Shown here: piece after piece, positions 15,908 to 23,079 of the stretch
How the letters are laid out: each line of letters begins with the position of its first letter
How positions within the stretch are numbered: position 1 is the stretch's first letter
Assembly: GCF_900113115.1 (NCBI RefSeq)
Contig: NZ_FOOF01000002.1
Location: forward strand, 124,001-188,000
Length of the DNA stretch: 64,000 nt
DNA from: Duganella sp. CF458
Lineage (GTDB): Bacteria > Pseudomonadota > Gammaproteobacteria > Burkholderiales > Burkholderiaceae_D
Direction of reading: 5' to 3'
Notes under the pieces: model-generated
The model's input: only the letters and a program-made list of their open reading frames with translations
Database searches by the model: none
Told to the model about the DNA's origin: nothing
Translations under genes and position numbers: made by a program

Positions 15908-17014
15908 CTATAGCCGCGGCATCTGCTTCGTGACGCAGTGGATGCCGCCACCGCCGGCAGCGATCGGATCGATATCGAGCTGCACGATGTCGCGGCCTGG
16001 ATAAAGCCTGGCCAGCAGCTCGCGGCAATAACCATCGGCTTCCGCGTCGCCGAATTGCGGCGCGATCACCGCACCATTGATCGGCAGGTAGTTGATGTAG
16101 CCGGCGGCGAAATCCGGGTTGCCTTCGGAGAATCGGTTGCTGCGCGGCTTGGCCGGCGGCGGCAGGATGTGGATCTCCAGTTTGCGGCCATCGGCATCGG
16201 TGGCGTTCTTCAGGATGTCCAGGTGCTTGCGGGTGACCGCGTAATCGTAGGATTGCGGATCGTCGTCGCGGTTCACCACGACCACGCCGGCGCGCACAAA
16301 GCGGGCGTAGAAATCGACGTGGGCGTCGGTAATGTCCTTGTCGCGGATGCCCGGCAGCCAGATGATCTTGCGCAGGCCGAGCCGCTGTTTCAGCTCTGCT
16401 TCGACCTGGCTCCTGCCCATGCGAGGGTTGCGGTTGGCGTTGACCCAGCAGCTTTCCGTCATGATGCCGGTGCCGTGTCCATCCACCTCGATGCCGCCGC
16501 CCTCGCCGACCAGGGAGCTGACGAAGTAGTTCGCTTCCAGGTCTTCGCTCAGGGCCTTGGCGACACGGGTGTCGCTGGCGGCACGCTGCTTGCCGCCCCA
16601 GCCGTTGAAGTTGAAGTCCACCAGGCCCAGGTTGCCGGCGCCGTCGATCACAAAGCAGCCACCATAGTCGCGCACCCAGATATCGTCCAGCGCCAGCGGG
16701 AAGTAATCGATGTTCGTCAAGCCGCATTCGCGCTGGGCCTGTGCCAGTTGCGCCGGCCGGCAGAACACCGTCACCGGCTGGTAGCGCGCAATGGCCTGCG
16801 CCAGGCGCGCCACGGCGGCATTGACCGGCGCGGCCCAATCCTTCCATACGGTGCCGGACGCCGCATATGAAACGAATACGCGTTCTTGCGGCAAATGCTC
16901 GTCGGGCATATACCAGCTGCTGGCGGCGATGCCGCGTGCGCCGGCTGCGCCTGCGGTCAAACCGAGTAAGCTGCCTGCTGCGATTTGCTGCATGAATGTT
17001 CTGCGGGTCGGCAT
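15908..17014 (-). CDS. Exported agmatine deiminase family protein (copy 1, Tat signal)
   Basis: 368 residues. Agmatine deiminase converts agmatine to N-carbamoylputrescine and ammonia. The guanidine-modifying fold is shown by DDIWVRDYGG, FNFNGWGGKQ, EGGGIEVDGHGTGIMTESC, DAHVDFYARF and, near the end, the nucleophile cysteine in GGGGIHCVTKQ. The N-terminus MPTRRTFMQQIAAG with a hydrophobic run is a twin-arginine signal, so the enzyme should be periplasmic. Most characterised AguA proteins are cytoplasmic. The start at 17014 has GGAGA five bases upstream. It is followed upstream by a close paralogue with only a 29-base gap. Confidence 0.88.
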   Translation of the reverse strand: MPTRRTFMQQIAAGSLLGLTAGAAGARGIAASSWYMPDEHLPQERVFVSYAASGTVWKDWAAPVNAAVARLAQAIARYQPVTVFCRPAQLAQAQRECGLTNIDYFPLALDDIWVRDYGGCFVIDGAGNLGLVDFNFNGWGGKQRAASDTRVAKALSEDLEANYFVSSLVGEGGGIEVDGHGTGIMTESCWVNANRNPRMGRSQVEAELKQRLGLRKIIWLPGIRDKDITDAHVDFYARFVRAGVVVVNRDDDPQSYDYAVTRKHLDILKNATDADGRKLEIHILPPPAKPRSNRFSEGNPDFAAGYINYLPINGAVIAPQFGDAEADGYCRELLARLYPGRDIVQLDIDPIAAGGGGIHCVTKQMPRL

Positions 17015-17043
17015 GGTATCTCCTGTGGTGGCCGGTTGATGAG

Positions 17044-18201
17044 TCAAACAGGTTCTTGCTGTGTGGTGCAGTGGATGCCGCCGCCGCCGGCGGCGATGGC
17101 GTCGATATTCAATTGAACGATCTGGTGGCCCGGCAGCTGTGCCGCCAGCGCGTTGCGGGCGGCCTGGTCGGCAGCGGCATCGCCGAATTCGGGCAGGAAC
17201 AGGGCCTTGTCGGTCAGCAGGAAGTTCACATACCCTGCGGCGAAGTCCTTGCCTGCATAGGCTGGACGCACTTGCTTTGGCGTTTCCAGCGTAATGAGCT
17301 GCAGCGGACGGCCGCGCGCGTCGCTTGCGCTGCGCAGCAAATCCAGGTGTTGTCGAGTTACAGTGTAGTCAAAGGATTTGCTGTCGTTGTCCAGCGCTGC
17401 AACCACCACGCCAGGCTTGATGAAGCGGGCGTAGAAGTCGGTGTGGCCATCGGTGATGTCGCGCCCTGCGATGCCCGGCAGCCAGATGATCTTTTCCAGG
17501 CCGAGCAGGCGTTTCAATTCCAGCTCAGCATCGGCCTTGCTCACGCCCGGGTTGCGGTTAGCGTTGAGCACGCAGCTTTCGGTGATGATTGCCGTGCCTT
17601 GGCCGTCGACCTCGATGCCGCCGCCTTCCAGTATCAGCTTGCTGCGCAGCAGGGGAACGTTGCTCAGTGCGGCCATGCGGGCTGCCACGGTTGCATCGCG
17701 CGTATGCGCCTGCTTGTTGCCCCAACCATTGAAATTGAAGCTGAGTGCGGCGCGCTTTTCGTGGGTATTGTGCGCATTGCGCCCGTCGCGCACGAACACG
17801 CAGCCCGTATCCCTCATCCACAGGTCGTCGACCGCATGCTCAATCAGTTGCACATTGGCGCCGCACAGCTGGCGGGCCGCGCCGAGGTCTTCCGGGTTCA
17901 CCAGCATCTTCACCGGATGGTGGACGGCGATGGCGTTGGCGATACGGGCCAGTGCTTGTTGTACTGGCAACTGCAATTGGGTGCCCCAAATCGACTCCTG
18001 CGCCACAAAGGCCATCCATACTGCGCGCTGGGGGCTGCCTTCATCCGGCATCTGCCAGTTCGCCGTGTCGGGCTTGGGTTGGGGCGCGACGGTGGTGCCG
18101 TCACCTCCCGCAGTGTGATCGGCGCCGCCGCCGCATGCGCTGATGAGCCCACCGACCAGCCCGATACCGCCCAGGTGCAAGAAAGTACGTCGATTCGTCA
18201 T
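17044..18201 (-). CDS. Exported agmatine deiminase family lipoprotein (copy 2)
   Basis: 385 residues, paralogue of the next gene downstream. Shared blocks are DDLWMRDTGCVF, FNFNGWGNKQ, EGGGIEVDGQGTAIITESC, DGHTDFYARF and the C-terminal nucleophile in GGGGIHCTTQQ, so all catalytic residues appear intact. The N-terminus MTNRRTFLHLGGIG, then LISACGGG, combines a twin-arginine motif with a lipobox, so it is probably a Tat-exported lipoprotein. The start at 18201 is chosen to give a complete signal. Two exported copies in tandem suggest use of extracellular agmatine or a related guanidine compound; the substrate of each is inferred only. Confidence 0.87.
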   Translation of the reverse strand: MTNRRTFLHLGGIGLVGGLISACGGGADHTAGGDGTTVAPQPKPDTANWQMPDEGSPQRAVWMAFVAQESIWGTQLQLPVQQALARIANAIAVHHPVKMLVNPEDLGAARQLCGANVQLIEHAVDDLWMRDTGCVFVRDGRNAHNTHEKRAALSFNFNGWGNKQAHTRDATVAARMAALSNVPLLRSKLILEGGGIEVDGQGTAIITESCVLNANRNPGVSKADAELELKRLLGLEKIIWLPGIAGRDITDGHTDFYARFIKPGVVVAALDNDSKSFDYTVTRQHLDLLRSASDARGRPLQLITLETPKQVRPAYAGKDFAAGYVNFLLTDKALFLPEFGDAAADQAARNALAAQLPGHQIVQLNIDAIAAGGGGIHCTTQQEPV

Positions 18202-18280
18202 GTTGAGTGTTGGTTGCGATTCGAAAGTTCGAATTCTACGAACCGTCACTCATGCGAACAATTGATGTTTTTTGCCCTTT

Positions 18281-19165
18281 TTAATCGATTTTGCTCATGA
18301 TAGGCGGGTCTGTCTGGGCGAAACGCAGCAGGCTGTCGAACATTTCCCGGATCAGGGGGATACGGGTATCGCCTTCGGCGCGGGCAATCCATACCGTGCC
18401 AAGGGGCAGGCTCGGATAGCCGGGCAGAAGCTGCAACTGGCCACAGCGCAGGGCGTCGTCGGCCAGCAGGCGCGAGACCAGTGCCATGCCGCGGCCGCGC
18501 AGGGCGGCATCAAGGGCCAGGCGCGGATCGTCATATATCGCGACCTTGCGGCGGCTGCCGAAATGGCGGCGGACGAATGGGCCGATCCAGTCGCTGGTCA
18601 AGTCGCCTTCAATACAGGCAATGCCGAGCTCCGGATGCGCGGGCTGGGCCGGCGCGCAGACCGCCACCAGCTCGTCTGTCAGCAGCGGCACCTGGTGCAG
18701 GCCGGCCTGCTTGAGCGGCTCGCTCGTAATGCAGATATCCACATCCAGTTCGTCGATATACCGGGCCGTGACGTCAACCGAGATGATCGGGCACAGGGCC
18801 GGGTGCGCTTCGCACAGGCGGTCCACCCGGGCTTGCAGCCAGCCGCTGGCAATATGGGCCGGGCACACGATCGTGGCCAGGCTGTCGTCCATATACGTCT
18901 CGATGCGGTTGAGGCCATTCCGGATCTGCTCCAGCGACTTGCCCACGCTGTCCAGCAACAGGCGCCCGGCCACCGTCAATTCGACACCGCGCCCTTTGCG
19001 GCGGAATAGCGGTTGCCCGAGTTGTTGCTCCAACTGGGCGATCTGGTGGCTGATGGCAGATTGCGAAACGCATAACTCATCCGCCGCGCGCGAGTAATTG
19101 CCCAGCCGTGCGGCTGCCTCAAAGCCGATCAGGAACTTGAACGAGGGCAGTCTGGCGTTCGACAT
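18281..19165 (-). CDS. LysR-family regulator
   Basis: 294 residues. The helix-turn-helix is in FEAAARLGNYSRAADELCVSQSAISHQI (about residues 13-40), and the effector-binding part resembles the GcvA-like group. The start MSNARLPSFKF (19165) is normal for this group. The gene lies between the agmatine deiminase pair (same strand, 79 bases downstream) and ohr (divergent). It may control the deiminase genes. The ligand is unknown. Confidence 0.88.
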   Translation of the reverse strand: MSNARLPSFKFLIGFEAAARLGNYSRAADELCVSQSAISHQIAQLEQQLGQPLFRRKGRGVELTVAGRLLLDSVGKSLEQIRNGLNRIETYMDDSLATIVCPAHIASGWLQARVDRLCEAHPALCPIISVDVTARYIDELDVDICITSEPLKQAGLHQVPLLTDELVAVCAPAQPAHPELGIACIEGDLTSDWIGPFVRRHFGSRRKVAIYDDPRLALDAALRGRGMALVSRLLADDALRCGQLQLLPGYPSLPLGTVWIARAEGDTRIPLIREMFDSLLRFAQTDPPIMSKID

Positions 19166-19237
19166 ATGAGCACGGCTGATGGATAACCGAGGAATTGTCC
19201 CGCTGCGATCGAGCCAGCTCAAGTAAATTAAATATCG

Positions 19238-19318
19238 TATCCGATGCAATCGAATCCGCTTGACATCGCGAAATGCACGGCTATACTCCTGTTCATCGAA
19301 TGCGACTGCATCGTATGC
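19238..19318 (+). promoter_or_regulatory. ohr promoter with two OhrR-like operator sites
   Basis: TTGACA (19260-19265) and TATACT (19282-19287) with a 16-base spacer form a strong sigma-70 promoter. TATCCGATGCAATCGAATC (19238-19256) matches the ohrR palindrome at 15 of 19 positions and abuts the -35. A second, weaker copy ATGCGACTGCATCGTATGC (19300-19318) lies just after the expected transcription start. A repressor bound at both would flank RNA polymerase. Confidence 0.68.
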
Positions 19319-19361
19319 GATTCAAATCAACTGAGCTTAACTGAACTTAATGGAGCTACAC

Positions 19362-19817
19362 ATGAGCAAGATCACCAAAGTCCTCGCCACCGGCAAAACC
19401 ACCACCACCCCTGTCGATTCCGCGATCTTTTCCGGCAATCCTGAAGGTTTCCTGGACATCCACCTGACCACGCCTGGCAACCCGGCCGGTCGCGTGATCG
19501 ACATCCAGGCGACCCAGCCGCACCCACTCGCGGAACAGTTGTTCGCCGGTGCCTGGTCGGCTTGCTACTCGGGCGCCGTTGGCCTGGCGGCCAAGGAAAA
19601 AAAGGTGGTGCTGCCGGACGGTACCCACGTCGAGATCGAGGTCGATCTTGGCCAAGGGCGCGGTGAATACTTCCTCCAGGCGCGCTTGACCGTGTTCGCG
19701 CCGGGCGCCGACCACGCGGCAGTGACCGAGGTCGCCCACCTGGCCGACGCCATCTGCCCTTACTCGAAAGCTGTGCGCGGCAACATCGACGTGGCGATCA
19801 ATGTGGTCACCGCATAA
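19362..19817 (+). CDS. ohr: Organic hydroperoxide resistance protein Ohr
   Basis: 151 residues. Ohr is a thiol peroxidase that reduces organic hydroperoxides with lipoyl-protein electrons. Both redox cysteines are visible: AWSACYSGAVGLAAKE in the middle and ICPYSKAVRGNIDV near the end. The start of the family, ATGKTTTTPVDSAIF, then GNPEGFLDIHLTTPG, also matches closely, and separates it from OsmC. The start at 19362 has GGAG eight bases upstream. Expression is expected to be induced by organic peroxides through OhrR. Confidence 0.95.
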   Translation: MSKITKVLATGKTTTTPVDSAIFSGNPEGFLDIHLTTPGNPAGRVIDIQATQPHPLAEQLFAGAWSACYSGAVGLAAKEKKVVLPDGTHVEIEVDLGQGRGEYFLQARLTVFAPGADHAAVTEVAHLADAICPYSKAVRGNIDVAINVVTA

Positions 19818-19827
19818 GCGATACAAG

Positions 19828-19851
19828 TTGTAACCTTCGTTGCAACGGACG
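19828..19851 (+). promoter_or_regulatory. Candidate ECF-type promoter before the VWA gene
   Basis: TTGTAACC (19828-19835), then 14 bases, then CG. The same TTGTAACC-N14-CG arrangement is found at 40562-40585 before the DUF2892/ECF sigma genes. GTAAC -35 elements are known for some extracytoplasmic-function sigma factors. Only two instances exist here, so this is a weak call. Confidence 0.3.
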
Positions 19852-19896
19852 TGCCTCTGGAGCATCTTGGCAAGACAATAATTCCAGAGGACGTCC
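19847..19896 (+). promoter_or_regulatory. Hairpin covering the ribosome-binding site of the VWA gene
   Basis: GGACGTGCCTCTGG (19847-19860) pairs with CCAGAGGACGTCC (19884-19896), 13 base pairs with a single bulged base and a 23-base loop. The right arm contains AGAGGA, the Shine-Dalgarno sequence eight bases before the ATG at 19900. If transcribed whole, it would hide the ribosome-binding site. No T-run follows, so it is not a usual ohr terminator. Confidence 0.5.
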
Positions 19897-19899
19897 ACC

Positions 19900-21648
19900 A
19901 TGAAAAAGAACATTGGATTTGCCCCGGTCGTGGCCGTGGGCATGCTCACGCTCACGCTCACGCTCGCAGCCTGCAGCACCCTGCCGCCAAGGCACGAGCC
20001 TTATCCGGTTGCCGCAGCTCCGGCGCCGGCACCACCCGTCGCGCCGGTGCCGATGGCTGACCAGCGCATAGCCGCCAATGCCGCCAATGCCGCCAATGCC
20101 CTCATGGGCCGGACGCGCGAACAGGCTGCGAAGTCGGCGCCGCCAATGAATTACCTGGCCGGCATGCCCGCGCCGGTGCCACATAGTGCGCGACTGCCGG
20201 AATCCGCAGACAAATTCCCCGACAAGGACGGCAACAAATCCGTCCTGGTGAGCGAGCAGCCCGTTTCGACCTTCAGCGTCGACGTCGATACCGCTTCCTA
20301 CTCCTTCGTGCGCCGCATGCTGTCCGACGGCCGCATGCCGCCGCTGCAAGCGGTGCGCGTGGAGGAAATGGTCAACTACTTCCCCTACAACTACGCTACT
20401 CCGGCCAACGCCAGCCAGCCGTTCGCCGTAACAACCGAGGTGATGCCGAGTCCCTGGCAGCAAGGCAACCAGCTTGTCCACGTCGCGCTGAAAGGCTACG
20501 ACATCAAGGCTGCGGCCCGTCCGCGCGCCAACGTGGTGCTGCTGGTGGACATTTCCGGCTCGATGGGCCCGCGCGACCGCCTGCCGCTGCTGCAGCAAGG
20601 CTTCCGCCTGTTTGCCGAGCAGCTGCGCGACGATGACATGGTCTCCATCGTCACCTATGCCAACGGCACTGCTGTCGCCCTCGAACCGACCAGCGGCAAG
20701 GACAAGCAGAAAATTATCGACGTGATCAACAACCTGCACGCGTCGGGCGGCACTGCCGGCGGCGACGGCCTGCAGCGCGCGTACGCCCAGGCCGAGCGCA
20801 ACTTCGATCCCAAAGCGGTCAACCGTGTGATCCTGGCCACCGATGGCGACTTCAATATCGGCATCACCGATCCCAAGCAGCTTGAAAAGTTCATCGTCGA
20901 CAAGCGCAAGTCCGGCGTCTACCTGTCGGTCTTCGGGGTGGGCCTGGGCAACCTGAACGACGCGCTGATCCAGCGACTGACCCAGTCCGGCAACGGCAAC
21001 GCCGCCTACATCGACACCTTGCTGGAAGCGCGCAAGGCGCTGGCACAGGAACTGGGTTCGACCATGTTCCCGATTGCGAATGATGTGAAAGTGCAGGTTG
21101 AATTCAACCCGGCGCAAGTCGCCGCCTACCGCCTGGTCGGCTACGAAACCCGCATGCTGAACCGTCAGGACTTCAAGGACGACAAGGTCGACGCGGGCGA
21201 TATGGGCGCCGGCCACACCGTGACCGCCATTTACGAGATCACGCCGGCCGCCAACGCGGGCAAGTTGGTCGATCCGCTGCGGTACGCGCAGCCGGGCAAG
21301 AAGAAGGCCACGGAATCGGGCAACAGCGATGAATTGTGCTACGTGAAAGTGCGCTACAAGCTGCCGGGCCAGTCGGCCAGCAAGCAGGTCGACCACGCCG
21401 TACGTGCCGACAGTGCGCGGGATTCGCTCGACGCCGCGCCGGATGACCAGCGCTTTGCCGTTGCGGTCGCGGCCTTCGGACAGCGCCTGCGTGGCGAGCA
21501 GCAGGTGGCGGATTTCAGCTTTGGAGACATCGCCAAGCTGGCGGAAGGTGCGCGCGGCGCCGACCGTGAAGGGTATCGCGCCGAATTCGTGAAAATGGTA
21601 CGAATGGCGGAATCCCTTGGCACGGTCGGTGCCACTGCGCAGCGCTGA
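19900..21648 (+). CDS. Von Willebrand factor A domain lipoprotein (YfbK-like)
   Basis: 582 residues. A lipoprotein signal ends in LAACSTLPP. A Pro/Ala-rich linker follows, then a VWA N-terminal segment VSTFSVDVDTASYSFVRRML. The VWA domain begins near residue 212 with the metal-ion site DISGSMG, and the end contains a DUF3520-like part. This order is that of E. coli YfbK and many proteobacterial relatives. VWA domains bind proteins through a metal ion; the partner is not known. A short tandem of Ala-Asn-Ala (NAANAANAAN) near residue 60 reflects a 9-base repeat at 20070-20098. Confidence 0.88.
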   Translation: MKKNIGFAPVVAVGMLTLTLTLAACSTLPPRHEPYPVAAAPAPAPPVAPVPMADQRIAANAANAANALMGRTREQAAKSAPPMNYLAGMPAPVPHSARLPESADKFPDKDGNKSVLVSEQPVSTFSVDVDTASYSFVRRMLSDGRMPPLQAVRVEEMVNYFPYNYATPANASQPFAVTTEVMPSPWQQGNQLVHVALKGYDIKAAARPRANVVLLVDISGSMGPRDRLPLLQQGFRLFAEQLRDDDMVSIVTYANGTAVALEPTSGKDKQKIIDVINNLHASGGTAGGDGLQRAYAQAERNFDPKAVNRVILATDGDFNIGITDPKQLEKFIVDKRKSGVYLSVFGVGLGNLNDALIQRLTQSGNGNAAYIDTLLEARKALAQELGSTMFPIANDVKVQVEFNPAQVAAYRLVGYETRMLNRQDFKDDKVDAGDMGAGHTVTAIYEITPAANAGKLVDPLRYAQPGKKKATESGNSDELCYVKVRYKLPGQSASKQVDHAVRADSARDSLDAAPDDQRFAVAVAAFGQRLRGEQQVADFSFGDIAKLAEGARGADREGYRAEFVKMVRMAESLGTVGATAQR

Positions 21649-21654
21649 TGCAGC

Positions 21655-23064
21655 TTACTTGAGCGTGACGTTCCAGTTGCGCTCAACGCACTTCACGTAA
21701 TTGCCGGCGATAAGCGCGTTGTAGGGCGTCTGGTAATTCACCAGCTGGCATTGGTAATCGCCGCCGCTGTTCCAGTTCTTCTCCCAATAGATGTTGTAGG
21801 CAGCGGAACTGGACGGACCGAAGCGCTGCATGGTGGCGCACGACAGCTGTTCGCCAGCCACATTCCACCCGAGATCCGCCGCGAACTGCTTGTAATAATC
21901 GATGCGGTTCTGCGCCGCCGGCTTTTCACTGCCGGTGCCGCATTCCGCATTGATGATCATGATCGTGGTGGCGAAGTTGTTCCCCGCGCCGGCGGCGGTA
22001 TCGCTGGCGTTGGGAACCCAGCTTCCGTCGATCACGTGCAGCATCGATGGCTTGGGTGGTTGCGGATAGACGAAGAAGAACGTCGCCGATGCCAAATTCA
22101 GCCAGGTAGACGCCACCTGGTCAGGATTCTTCAGCAGCACCGACTGGTCGCCATTGAACATCACCTGCGAGAACGGCCCGTAGTTGTAGTTGTACGAGAG
22201 CTGTTTGGCGCCACGCCCGAAATACTTCTTGTAGCTGCCATCGGCGTTCTTCCCGCAGGTCCAGACCGTATTGAAGACTGGATCCGCACATTCGGTGTTG
22301 TAGCCGCAGCCCGGGCCTTCCTCGTTGCATCCCAGTTCGCGCAAGTACTTCAAGCCTTGCCGCCATTGCGGCAACGGCAGGCTGGCATTGTGCTCGCCAG
22401 TCTCCTGCGCAAAGTGCGCGAACATCGTGGCCAGCGAATGGCGGCAGATGTTGTCCGCATTGCGGCCGTCGCTATAGTCGCCGCACACTGCCGGGAACTT
22501 CGCGACCGCCTGCAGGAAGCGCCGATACTCATAGCTCGCTTCGCGCAGGGAGAAGTAGTAGTCCCATTTCGCCGACGACAAAAGGCGTTCGACCCGCTTC
22601 ACGTTGGCGGGGTTGCTTGCCGCGCTGGGCGCCACGGCTTCCACCGCTGCGTTGTCGAGTGTCCGTATCGACGCCTTGACGCTGCGGAAGAAGTCATTGT
22701 TGGTCAGCGCCTGCTCGCGCGCCTCGGCCTGCAACTTGGTCGGCACCCCGCCGGGCTGCGTCGGCGGATCGCCAGGGTCGGTGGGCGGATCAGTGGCATC
22801 ACCGATGACCTTCCACGGACCCCAGGTATCGGCTTGGCTCGGTGCATTCCCCTGTGTCCACCATTTCGCCTCATATTGCTTGCTTTGGTAAATGGCGCAC
22901 ATGCCGGCGGTGTACACCTGGCTCGCGCTCCACGCCGGGCAGGATGCCGTGGCGCTGGCCACGGCGCCCAGCGCCAGCGTGCGCGCGGGCGCAGTCCCCT
23001 CGGTGCCGCCGCCTCCGCAGGCGGACAGCACCAGTGCGAGTAACGCATAAGTGAGAGTTCTCAT
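21655..23064 (-). CDS. GH19 chitinase lipoprotein with N-terminal carbohydrate-binding module
   Basis: 469 residues. A lipoprotein signal ends in LSACGGGG. A short ChiC/CBM5-12-like module follows (about 41-86: CPAWSASQVYTAG, then YEAKWWTQGN and WGPWKV), then a Pro/Asp linker, then the GH19 catalytic domain (about 110-469). FAHFAQETGEHN (about 217-226) contains the catalytic glutamates and YFGRGAKQLSYNYNYG is the GH19 signature. It should cleave chitin with inversion at the cell surface or after release. It lies 15 bases downstream of a GH18 chitinase, probably in one transcript. Confidence 0.92.
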   Translation of the reverse strand: MRTLTYALLALVLSACGGGGTEGTAPARTLALGAVASATASCPAWSASQVYTAGMCAIYQSKQYEAKWWTQGNAPSQADTWGPWKVIGDATDPPTDPGDPPTQPGGVPTKLQAEAREQALTNNDFFRSVKASIRTLDNAAVEAVAPSAASNPANVKRVERLLSSAKWDYYFSLREASYEYRRFLQAVAKFPAVCGDYSDGRNADNICRHSLATMFAHFAQETGEHNASLPLPQWRQGLKYLRELGCNEEGPGCGYNTECADPVFNTVWTCGKNADGSYKKYFGRGAKQLSYNYNYGPFSQVMFNGDQSVLLKNPDQVASTWLNLASATFFFVYPQPPKPSMLHVIDGSWVPNASDTAAGAGNNFATTIMIINAECGTGSEKPAAQNRIDYYKQFAADLGWNVAGEQLSCATMQRFGPSSSAAYNIYWEKNWNSGGDYQCQLVNYQTPYNALIAGNYVKCVERNWNVTLK

Positions 23065-23079
23065 GTCAGCCCCCCTCGC

